A stretch of 64,000 bases of DNA, taken from contig AP026548.1 of the NCBI GenBank assembly GCA_026075535.2, positions 6,262,001 through 6,326,000 on the forward strand. Direction: 5' to 3'. Each line of letters opens with the position of its first letter. The first letter of the stretch is position 1. Source of the stretch: Tricholoma matsutake. Lineage: Eukaryota; Basidiomycota; Agaricomycetes; Agaricales; Tricholomataceae. The translations under genes were made by a program, and so were the position numbers. Below are positions 23,701-31,117 of the stretch, one piece after another. The notes under the pieces were generated by a model. It was not told the origin of the DNA. It was given only the letters and a program-made list of their open reading frames with translations, and made no database searches.

Positions 23701-24727
23701 CGTGATCCCATGGCTTACGCGCAGGAAGAGAGTCGAATGACTCCTTGGAGAACACGTCTTCAAACTCATGGAGATGAGGGAGTAAGGAGTTAGTAGAGGA
23801 TTTAGCAGTGTTGTTTTTGTGGAAGGCCTCGGCGAGGCGTTGGGATATGTTCGATGTGGCACACACCTCATGCGATGAGCGAATCGCAGTGTAGAAGATC
23901 CAATCACCCTCCTCCACTTCCTCTGGGTCCTCATCATCATCATCCGAGTCCGGCATTAGATCAGGAACCCCTTCCAATTCCACTTCAGGTATAGGCAGGG
24001 GTCCAGCACGACACTTCTGAGTTCGTCGTATTGCCGCCTTCTGTCCACGACATTCTTGCCTGGCTTCTGTGAAACACGTCCGACAGCGGGATGGACATTG
24101 GCTCATGGTAACCTCCCCGGTGCGCCAGTCGACCTCTGGGTTATGGTCTCGAAGCCATGGATATCCCAAAATCGCCTTTTGCTTTCCTAATTGAGTGACA
24201 GCAAAAAGGGCACGCTCACTATGATCTTTGTAACGGAGAACCAGGTCTGCAACCTCTCGGATGGCACCAGCTTCATTTGGGGATCCATCCACGTTATATA
24301 CAGGTATCGGACGTGAGAGTGAGCGAGTATTTAGACGATGTTGTTGTACCAGATGGGAATCGATGAAGAGACCAGTCGCACCAGAGTCCAGGAGCGCAGA
24401 AACACCGAGTATCTGTCCAGTGTCGGTCGTCTGCAGTTCGATGGCTAGGTTTAAGGAATGTGCAGAGGGAGTGGATGCCACAATATACTTGCGTGGTAGT
24501 TTACGCTCCCATGATTTAATTTTGGGACGTGGAGTAGAAGGAGAGATGGGGAGAGCAGGTACGTCTTTAGCCAACTTCGAAGGGTCAGAAAGGGGAGCAG
24601 TCACAGAAATGGATTCATTCTCCAGGGATTCAACTGACAAGACTTCAAAGCGGTTATGGACAGGCAGTGAGGGCGTACGATTCACTCGCTGCGAATAGGA
24701 AAATCCTGCTCCTCTACAACTTCCAGC
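20783..24727 (-). CDS. pol: Gypsy pol: protease, RT, RNase H, integrase, chromodomain
   Basis: Uninterrupted frame of about 1300 codons. Domains in order: aspartic protease (LLDSGATG); RT with YLDDILIF active site; RNase H (VEADSSDFATG, then WTDHKNLEYF); integrase with HHCC finger (H..H, then CRTCDLC), catalytic Asp in VSVDFV, Asp in LSDRGPQF and Glu in QTDGQTERVNQELEQ; and a C-terminal chromodomain (YEVESILDSR...YLVHWKGYGYEENSW). It replicates the element and integrates the cDNA; chromodomains of this family direct integration to marked chromatin. The frame opens at 24727 and overlaps gag by about 45 nt in the -1 frame with no ATG in the overlap, so it is probably expressed by -1 frameshifting near GGATTTTCC. 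Confidence 0.93.
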   Translation of the reverse strand, partial: AGSCRGAGFSYSQRVNRTPSLPVHNRFEVLSVESLENESISVTAPLSDPSKLAKDVPALPISPSTPRPKIKSWERKLPRKYIVASTPSAHSLNLAIELQTTDTGQILGVSALLDSGATGLFIDSHLVQQHRLNTRSLSRPIPVYNVDGSPNEAGAIREVADLVLRYKDHSERALFAVTQLGKQKAILGYPWLRDHNPEVDWRTGEVTMSQCPSRCRTCFTEARQECRGQKAAIRRTQKCRAGPLPIPEVELEGVPDLMPDSDDDDEDPEEVEEGDWIFYTAIRSSHEVCATSNISQRLAEAFHKNNTAKSSTNSLLPHLHEFEDVFSKESFDSLPARKPWDHAIELTPGATPSSCKVYPLSPEEQRQLDQFIDEHLASGRIRPSKSPMASPFFFVKKKDGSLRLVQDYRRLNNITVKNRYPLPLISELVNQLRGARYFTKLDVRWGYNNVRIKEGDEWKAAFRTNRGLFEPLVMFFGLTNSPATFQTMMNDIFHDLILEGVVCIYLDDILIFTRTVEEHRRITRLVLERLRRYKLYLRQDKCEFERTKIEYLSLIISEGQVEMDPIKVNGVTAWPTPTNKKEVQSFLGFINFYRRFIKDFSHHARPLFDLTGKEAWRWDNAQQEAFEKLKEMVTSAPILTFADDSRPFRVEADSSDFATGTVLSQQSPEDQKWHPVAFYSKSLSAVERNYEIHDEEMLAIMRALEEWRHFLEGAQHKVEIWTDHKNLEYFMTAKKLNRRQARWSLYLSRFDFSLHHRPGRSMGKTDALSRRADHGDGSGDNQNIVLLQPDLFTIRALEGIVPQGEERDILRDIRRANHSGLHEDVVARAVKELRKGSTLSLRAAEWAEKEDLLYFRDRIYVPNDPDLRRRIISQHHDSQIAGHPGRWKTLELTSRNYWWPQMSRLIGQYCRTCDLCLRTKVPRRKPIGELHPLPVPESHWDVVSVDFVVELPESNGFDAVMCTVDSVGKRTHFIPTHTTVSALGAARLYLHHVWKLHGLPGAFLSDRGPQFMAEFTRELYRLLGIKLLASTASHPQTDGQTERVNQELEQYIRLFVNERQDDWDDLLPLAEFGYNNHVHASTQQTPFLLDTGRHPRMGFEPRQTPSHIETVNEFTERMRDSLEEARAALAKAKDDMVQFYNQRHSPTPQYKVGDRVYLDSSDISTTRPSKKLAHRFLGPFPIVKCVGTHAYRLRLPASMSRLHPVFHVVKLLPAPPDPFPGCHSHPPPPPTVIEGEPQYEVESILDSRLRRGKLQYLVHWKGYGYEENSWVEESDVNAPRLIKEFHRRHTAALRRIQVTDFGRIRFRMHRGDAS

Positions 24728-25044
24728 TTAACCTCCTCTGCAACTTGATCCTTCGCTTCCTCAACATCTACAAGTGCCAACAGATCTTGCAGGAGTTCGT
24801 CTCGTCCCTCGGGGGTGAGCATGCGGATATCCTGACGATGGGGACACGCTCCAGCCCTGTGTCCAGGTTCCCCACAACGGTAGCAGAGATCCAACTTACG
24901 TGCACGGCTGCGGGCTGCATCAACATCCATTGGTACTGGGATATTGACGGCTGGTGTGGGAGTTTGACGAGCAGGAATGGGGTTAGGGCGGGGGAGGCTT
25001 CGATTGAAGGTGTAGGGACTCTGTGGAGCTTTGGGAAGTGTCAT
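24682..25044 (-). pseudogene. gag: Gypsy gag C-terminus (zinc knuckle), truncated
   Basis: 120 codons from the ATG at 25044. It includes one knuckle, CYRCGEPGHRAGACPHR (CX2CX4HX4C), and an acidic end. Gag of this group is normally 250-400 residues with a capsid domain before the knuckle. Here the upstream frame closes with TAG at about 25060 and the LTR begins at 25113, so the capsid is deleted. The stop TGA (24684-24682) overlaps the pol frame. Confidence 0.85.
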
Positions 25045-25100
25045 CCAGTCCGTACCTGCCTATTTTGGGCAGCGCGTTCGCGATTTTCGGGCCTTAGGGG

Positions 25101-25112
25101 AGAGTTTTCTAC
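25101..25112 (-). other. Gypsy primer-binding site, apparently self-priming
   Basis: Directly after the 5' LTR the minus strand reads GTAGAAAACTCT. Its AGAAAACTCT is the exact complement of AGAGTTTTCT inside the LTR (25223-25214). No tRNA 3'-end complement ending TGG is seen here. This is the Tf1/sushi arrangement, in which the 5' end of the RNA folds back as primer. The match is seen; the mechanism is by analogy. Confidence 0.7.
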
Positions 25113-25538
25113 TATAAGGGCAACCTAAGCCTCTAGCAAAGGGAAATCCGAAGTTAAAATTATACTACATAATACAGGCATTGGGGGCGCACCTAGCAAA
25201 GGGAAATCCGAAGAGAAAACTCTAAGGATCCCCTTGCTGATGCCCAGTATATGTGAAGACGACAAAAATCAAATATAACCTAAAAATAGAAAAAGGCGGA
25301 GATAGGCAGATCAAGGCCGCCGAATGACATCATACCAAGGGGTATGTGTCGGAAGGGGTACTCCGCCTCTAAATATAAAAGTGTCAACATATACAAACAT
25401 GATAGCAAGGGAAAATTAGTAATAAAATCCGGAAAAATCATAGAAAATGAAGAATAGAAGGAAATGAGGTGGGGAAAAATATGGGATGAACATAAAAAAT
25501 AGGAAAAACACACAGGGGACCCCCTTAGTCCCCTTACA
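25113..25538 (-). repeat. Gypsy 5' LTR
   Basis: 426 bp, read on the minus strand as TGTAAGGGG...CCCTTATA. A TATA-like GGTTATATTTG lies at about 25268-25280, some 50 bp before AGAGTTTTCT (25223-25214), the candidate transcript start judged from its match to the primer site. It differs from the 3' LTR near 25308, 25487 and 25519. Confidence 0.92.
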
Positions 25539-25836
25539 CTCACATCGGGGCGGCAGTATCCCCTAAATCTTGCACACATACCCGTAGGGATTCGGGGAAC
25601 ACGACATCGTCAAGTCCGGGTTGTCGGTACGCCACCACTGGCAAGTCCATTTACTCGATAAAGGGGGCCCCCTTAGTAGTCATTGCAGCTATCCAGGTGG
25701 TTGGTGCAAAGATTAGCAGGAGGAGGACTTGGGCTGGGTGTAGTGTACTCTGTTTGTACGTCTCTACCGCGGACTGCGATCGGGCACCGTGTTATAAACT
25801 TTTGACCCAAAAAAAAAAAAAAAAGATCTGTAGGTA

Positions 25837-25966
25837 CGAACATCAGGTCGATCACCGTGGGGTGAAGGCCCTGTTGCAGGGGGAAGTGGGTAGGGCCCTC
25901 CCTTACTGGTAGGGCTCTAGTCAGGCCTAATGCCGTAGCCGTTTCCACTAAGTGGTCAGCGTGGAG
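25837..25966 (-). pseudogene. LINE ORF2 endonuclease fragment (L4)
   Basis: Short piece of the L4 endonuclease (HADHLVETATALGLTRALPV, then IDLMFVPTDL) continuing from 17764 after the L5 insertion. It ends at 25966, where cagcgtgga runs into gggcaggggatgcc of S_4; gga is shared, pointing to a deletion. Confidence 0.8.
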
Positions 25967-26374
25967 GGCAGGGGATGCCTCCAGATAAAGGAGCTCAGCG
26001 ATGCCGAGCTCCTGTGAATACATATCCTCCTTAGGGAGGCTACGAGCCCAGCGCTTGTGTTCGACGTCAACACCAAGTGCCCATCGTACACAATCGATCG
26101 TTTTCCTCGAGGAGAGCCTAGGCCCCCCCTCGGCAAAAATGAGAGCCTCTTGCATGGCAAGAGAGTCGTCGTCGTCATCATCATTAGGGTCGGAGAGGTC
26201 TTCCCCGGCCCATAGATCTCTAGCTGCCTTGAGAGCAGCTGCTACCTCCAATTCGTCTTGCACGAACCGGGTGTCGTAGTCTTGGACGCCATCATCAAAG
26301 ATGTCGCCCGTGATCAAAGCAGGGTCGCGTAGACCCCGATGTGGTGGTTGGCCTCTGGTTCGCCATTTGGGCAT
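25967..26374 (-). pseudogene. ORF-S, subfamily A, truncated (S_4)
   Basis: Starts at the ATG 26374-26372 (MPKWRTRGQPPHRGL) and keeps the acidic run DPNDDDDDDS and MYSQELGIAELLYLEASPA before the deletion joins it to L4 endonuclease sequence in the same frame. The fusion would run on into the L5 tail at 25824. It lacks the conserved NAWRQMAWELF block and the basic tail. Confidence 0.75.
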
Positions 26375-27151
26375 TGAGAGTGTGTGTTAGTGCTAGTAGA
26401 TGATAGTAAGAATCAAAATACGCAGCGTGGAATCGATAACGGCTGGTCCCTTATCTACATTCCGGGTCCACCCGATACAGCCTCCGAATGCTCCGAGGGG
26501 GCGAGCAAGCCGCACATCCTGCTCCCTAGTGGGAGAAGATCGAACCCGGGTCATACCACCCTATAAGAGTGAGCACCGGAGGTAGAGGGATGGTGGTGAG
26601 AAGTGGCCACCAAGGTGTAGACCTAGCCGCCAGGGGGCACCATCACCCGGCCCCTTTTAGTGATGGTGTATTCCAATGGGTAGTCAGTGTAGCATGTCTC
26701 TAGTAGTAGAAACTCACAGAGCATGGAGGCAGGAAGCCTCAAAGACGACCAGCAGTCCAGTAAGAACGTCCTTCCCCCTAAGCCAGACCTCCCCCAGCTA
26801 AACAAGTGCTTCTACTTGGGCGAGCGTTGAAGCAGGCATCCCACAACCACTCTAAGCCCCCATAGGGACCCAGACTACTCTTTCATAGACATCACTCATC
26901 TAGTCAGGATCCTCGAAGCCAAGGGGAACGAGACAGATAGCAGTCACTGTTGGAAACAATGACCGAGACATCCCTGGAGATCGGATGGACAGATCTCTTA
27001 GCAAATCAGGCCAGGCCTGGAGACGCCGAGAGCGTTCGTGATGGCAAAATCCGATCGAAAATCGGACCAAAATTGGAGTCTCAACATTGCTACCAACATC
27101 GAGCAGGAGTGTTTACCACTGTTTATGGTGGTTGTAACAAGTCAAGGAGCG
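25967..27151 (-). mobile_element. S element S_4 (subfamily S-A), 3' half deleted
   Basis: Contains the full leader with its 5' end near 27151 (complement of caaggagcg) and the first ~135 codons of the ORF. The 3' part was lost with the adjoining L4 sequence at 25966. It lies in L4 ORF1. Leader hairpin 3 here has a TCC loop and the extended stem GTCATTGTT/AACAGTGAC. Confidence 0.85.
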
Positions 27152-28802
27152 TCCTGGTCCTGCACAGATCGGACACTTGGTCTGTGGAGCTCTGCATGCT
27201 GGGGTGGGGTGGCCCGACTTCCAGCATCGTTGGCACAAAGGCAAACCAGGGTTCGCCCTGGCAGCCCTAACATAGGCGACGTAGCGCCCAAATTGGATGC
27301 CCCGCCCGATGAGAGCCTTAGCTCGTGCACCACTGACCGAGTCAGCGATGTTAAGATAAACAGTGCATGTATCCGACATCTTTGAATCACGCACAACCTG
27401 TGGGGGGACCTGCAATACTGTGAGGTCTGATATCCCAGACTTTCCCAAGTGTGCTATCACGACGTCAGGTGTTATGGCCTTGTCGTTTGCAATGTATGGC
27501 ACGTCGACCAGCTTCAGGTACGACGTGGAAGTAGGTAATGCTGCGTCTACTTGCAGCGCAAAAGGGAATGCCTTGTGAGCAGCTTCCTTAAAGCAGCAAA
27601 GGTCCTCCTCAGAGGCAACGACGTCAGTAGCTACTGACAGATTGCCAGCATGCATCAATGCAGACTGGGCCACTAGCTTAGAGTGGTGCAGCCCGAGAGT
27701 GGCCCGGACATGGTCCAGGAAGTCAGCAGGGTTTGTCTCCGCCCCAAGGGGGGGACGAATGTGGACCAGGACCTGTCGTCTAGACGGTCCATGGACTGTA
27801 GGTGAGGGCTTTGCAGCCTTCGGTTTGGATGGGCCGACATGCTGCTGTATATCAGCCAGCTTGTCGGTTGGGAGTTCAGGGAAGGCCTTGGCTAAGCGCA
27901 CAAGGCCATCCATGGATGTGTTAGGTGTTCACCCCCCAGGGAAGTGAGCGACCTGAGCAAAGGTCCCCCTGCCCGAAGGCCTGGTCGACCAGTTCAGGGG
28001 GGGAGGTGGTCCTCGACCCCATGATGAAGAGACACCCCCTGCTGGGGGTTTAGGAAGAGGTTGAGCCCCTTTCGGGCCTCAAATCCTCGCAGATTTGTGA
28101 GGGGGGGGGGCGTTGCCCATCCCATCCCTCAAGGTAGTCCATCCTTGGGACGTCATTGGGATCGTTAGTGACAGTGCCCAACCTAGGTTGTTTACTGCCC
28201 CCAGCCATCCTATCTAAGGCTCCCCGGAGCGTAGCGCTTCCAGAATTGCGATTGAGACCAGCCTCAGCAGCTGCTGCCAGCACCGAGCCCAGTTGTTCTG
28301 CAATGAGCTGCCACTCTTCGGCAGTAGGTCATCTGGGTCCTGTCCTGTTCAAAACAATTCGGAACCCTTCAGCATATTCCCCCAGGTCTTTGGCGAAGGT
28401 CTGGGGTCCACTCCAGTCATCACTAGCCATCTCCGTGTCCTGAATGACGTGGGAGGAAGAGTTATCAGCTCCTTCATCAGCCCACTGCGAGGCAGGTGTG
28501 GAAGGAGTAGCAGGAGGTGCAGGAGACGCCGTAGCATCCCTGGAAGATAGTGCTGGCACACTGAATCGCTGTGCTCGTGGAGTGACGATGCCCACCCCAT
28601 AGGGGGAGGGAGTTGGAGAGCCTCTTTGGGTCCTGTGAGGGCCCACAGAGGGAGTATTCTGTGTGGATCTGCGGCTCGGTTCGAGCCGCAGAGAGTCAAT
28701 GGGATCGTCGCCAGGAGTTCGAGGCATACCCGATCTAGAGAGTCGCCCCTCATCCATTGCTTCGCCCGATCTCCCCCCTCTTCTACTGAATGAATCTGAC
28801 AT
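27152..28802 (-). pseudogene. LINE ORF1 (L4), N-terminal two thirds
   Basis: Starts at the ATG at 28802 (MSDSFSRRGGRSGEAMDEG). A TGA at 28331-28329 replaces CGA. A 10-C run near 28100 (9 in L1 and L14) shifts the frame so that it would end in PERGSTSS at 28050. The region from SMDGLVRLAKAFPELPTD to the first knuckle is readable at 27160-27913. It ends at the S_4 insertion; the rest of the knuckle region is deleted. Confidence 0.82.
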
Positions 28803-28930
28803 GTGTTGGTAAGACGCTAGTTAAACCGGATCGCTGGGATCGTTGACGGATGGAGCCACAAAAGATGAAAACGGTGTCGACAATATTTTTGGTGGCTGTG
28901 CACATAGCGGTACCAAGACAAGAAGCGATG

Positions 28931-29927
28931 AGGCTTAGCAGCTTTCAGTTTCGAGAGACCAACATGCTGCTGTATGTCTGCCAGCTTGTCGGTTGGAAGT
29001 TCAGGGAAGGCCTTGGCTAGATGCACAAGGCCATCCATGGATGTGTTAGGTGTTCACCCCCCAGGGAAGCGAGCAACCTGAGCAAAGGTCCCCCTGCCCA
29101 AAGGCCTGGTCGACCAGTTCACGGGGGGAGGTGGTCCTCGGCCCCATGATGAAGAGACACCCCCTGCTGGGGGTTTAGGAAGAGGTTGAGCCCCTTTCGG
29201 GCCTTGAGTCCTTGCTGATTTGTGAGGGGGGGGGGCAATGCCCATCCCATCCCTCCAGATAGTCCATCCTTAGGACGTCATTGGGGTCGTTGGTGACAGT
29301 GCCCGACCTAGGTCGTTTGCCGCCCCCAGCCATCCTATCTATAGCTCCCCGGAGCATAGCGCCTCCAGAGTTGCGATCTAGACCAGCCTCAGCAGCTGCT
29401 ACCAGCACTGAGCCCAGTTGTTCTGCAATGGCCTGCCGTTCTTCAGCAGTCGGTCGTCTGGATCCTGTCCTGTTCAGAACAATTCGGAATCCTTCAGCAT
29501 ACTCTCCCAGGTCTTTGGCGAAGGTCTGGGGTCCGCTCCAGTCATCGCTAGCCATCTCCATGTCCTGAATGACGTGGGAGGAGAGATTATCAGTCACTTC
29601 ATCAGCCCACTGTGAAGCAGGAGTAGACGGAGTAGCCAGTGGTACAGGAGACGCAGTAGCATCCCTGGAAGAAAGCACTGGCACGCTGAATCGTTGTGCT
29701 CACAGAGTGACGATGCCCGCCCCATAGGGGGAGGGGGTTGGTGATCCTCTTTGGGTCCTGTGTGGGCCCACTGAGGGAGCGTTCTGTGTGGATCTGCGGC
29801 TCAAAGAGAGCCACAGGGAATCAATTGGGTCGTCACCAGGAGTTCTGGGTGTACCGGATCTGGAAGGTCTCCCCTCGTCCATCGCCTCACCCGATCTCCC
29901 CCCTCTTCTAGAAAACGTTTCAGACAT
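28931..29927 (-). pseudogene. LINE ORF1, N-terminal half (L3)
   Basis: Starts at the ATG at 29927 (MSETFSRRGGRSGEAMDEG). A TGA at 29702-29700 lies at the same codon as the first stop in L1 ORF1, and a 10-C run near 29230 shifts the frame. The reading resumes as SMDGLVHLAKAFPELPTD (28817-29038) until the L4 insertion. It is continuous with 11182-12124. Confidence 0.8.
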
Positions 29928-30055
29928 GCGTTGGTAAGACGCTAGTTATACCGGATCGCGGGGATCGAGGACGGATTGAGCTACAAAGGTTGAAAACGGT
30001 GTCGACGAGAATATTTGTGGCTGTGCACATTGCGGTAGGAAGACAAGAAGCGATG

Positions 30056-30535
30056 GTGAAATCACTATCTGAATGTTTGCCTTTTGCGATCTTGAAAACC
30101 TAATGTGAAATTATTACTTTCACTATACCAATCACGAGGTTGAAAGCCAGCCTTTCTGAAACTATTCCTGCAGATTGAAAGCCAGCCTTTCTGCTCCCAG
30201 AATGTTAAACTGAACAGCTGCTGAAAGGCTTGTCAAAAGTCTTTGTGAAAGTCACACTTTCACACAGACTTTGACCAACCAGAAAGAAATTCTTTTATGG
30301 ATCAGAAAGCGTGACCAGAAAATAAAACTTTCTGATCTAATTTCTGAAAGCCTTCCAGGCAATTGATAAGTTAAACATTGCCTTACAGAAATACTTCCAG
30401 TATCTACACTGAAATGTCATGAGAAATTTAACCAGAAATATTGATTTTCAAAGTATATTTCTAATGGGTAATTTTTTGAATTTCTGTTTGTAGAAATTTA
30501 GTCTCAAATATAATATTTTGCAAAGGAGAAATTAT
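30056..30535. other. AT-rich island with no recognisable transposon
   Basis: About 480 bp of much lower G+C than everything around it, between the 5' end of L3 and the divergent piece L8. It contains a near-perfect 21-bp direct repeat, G(G/A)TTGAAAGCCAGCCTTTC, at about 30142-30163 and 30175-30196, and many CTTTC/GAAAG words. There is no ORF over 60 codons. It is probably host DNA into which the first LINE landed, or a decayed unrelated repeat. Confidence 0.6.
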
Positions 30536-30879
30536 GAGGCTGGCCTTGTGGAGGTGTCCACTGCAACGACAAGGGTGTCTGCTTCTGACTGGGCCTCAGC
30601 CCAGGCCTTGTCAAGGTCACCACTATACGCACTCCTTGCCTCCTCCTCCTTGGAGGTGAAACGATGAGAGGAGAATCGAGCAGGGAATAGATCCTTTACT
30701 CTGTTTCCAGGGGTGTTTTCTTCCCCAAAGAGGTCGAATTGATCCACTGGGACAAGAGTCAGTGCTGCAGCCGAGGCAACAGAGGGTCCTTGTAGTGTGA
30801 GTGTATTGAGCACATCTCCACCCCAGAGTCCAAGCTCATGAGGGAAGGTGCTGCCTACATGGTTTGGCCCTAAGATCAC
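30536..30879 (-). pseudogene. LINE ORF2 remnant between RT and RNase H (L8)
   Basis: A readable stretch of about 115 codons matching the RT-RNase H linker and the first RNase H strand, with many substitutions relative to L1 and L10 (VPVDQFDLFGEENTPG for VPGDEFDPFGEENTPG). It is truncated at both ends. Confidence 0.7.
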
Positions 30880-31117
30880 TCTCAGGGGGTGAGATGGAGC
30901 GCCCTTGAAGTGCCAGAGTCAAAGTCTGTATGTCATGATAGGTACAGCACATGAGCAGTAGAGTAGGCATTTCTGCATAGGTTCCAAGCCCCTAACAGAA
31001 TTGCAGAGCACTCCCATTGCTCTCATTGTGGTGAGAGCCTTGGTGGAGTAGAATCACATGTGCTCCTTAAAGGAGAGTTTGTGATTGAAGAAAAACCCCA
31101 GGTACCTCCAGGTGACC
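30536..31117 (-). mobile_element. Divergent LINE fragment L8
   Basis: Minus-strand ORF2 piece (GPNHVGSTFPHELGLWGGDV, then DADTLVVAVDTS-like) visibly more diverged than the other copies. About 150 bp is missing at about 30900, where gagatggagc joins gcccttgaag. L9 is inserted at 31118. It may represent an older sister lineage. Confidence 0.75.

Larger units (their letters stand above)
20346..25538 (-). mobile_element. Ty3/gypsy chromovirus (5193 bp) inserted in the L5 3' UTR
   Basis: Minus-strand LTR retrotransposon with two 426-bp LTRs and a 5-bp target duplication ctcac at 20341-20345 and 25539-25543. The LTRs differ at about three positions, so the insertion is recent. Internal order is primer site, truncated gag, pol (protease, RT, RNase H, integrase, chromodomain) and purine tract. 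The capsid part of gag is absent: only about 70 bp separate the 5' LTR from the knuckle-encoding ORF, so this copy cannot make its own particle. Confidence 0.95.
17765..25823 (+). mobile_element. 5'-truncated LINE L5, holding S_3 and the gypsy element
   Basis: Plus-strand LINE tail of about 1 kb once its nested inserts are removed. It begins at 17765 inside RNase H and ends in poly(A) 25809-25824. It is flanked by agatctgtaggta at 17752-17764 and 25824-25836, a 13-bp target duplication whose first A merges with the tail. It carries the last ~115 codons of ORF2 and the full 3' UTR, split by S_3 (18102-19968) and the gypsy element (20346-25538). Confidence 0.9.
12125..28930 (-). mobile_element. 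LINE copy L4, full length at insertion, now heavily nested
   Basis: Poly(A) is the T run 12125-12145 and the 5' end is at 28930 (CATCGCTTCTTGTCTTGG). It is flanked by aggcttagcggc (12113-12124) and aggcttagcagc (28931-28942), so one insertion into L3 explains both ends 16.8 kb apart. Inside are S_2 (13647-15508), L5 (17765-25823) and S_4 (to 27151). A deletion at 25966 removed the N-terminal endonuclease, the end of ORF1 and the 3' half of S_4. Confidence 0.88.
9431..30055 (-). mobile_element. LINE copy L3, split by L4 (present at 9431-12124 and 28931-30055)
   Basis: The two halves belong to one LINE. ORF1 stops at 12124 in ...aggcttagcggc and resumes at 28931 with aggcttagcagc, which is the target duplication made by L4. 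The 5' end is at 30055 (leader CATCGCTTCTTGTCTTCC), abutting the AT-rich island. The 3' part is lost beyond 9431, where it is fused to L2. Both ORFs carry breaks. Confidence 0.85.

Noticed and set aside
12125..28930. The LINE pieces at 12125-17764 and 27152-28930 as two separate elements
   Set aside because: Matching target duplications (aggcttagcggc and aggcttagcagc) at the outer ends show a single insertion, L4.
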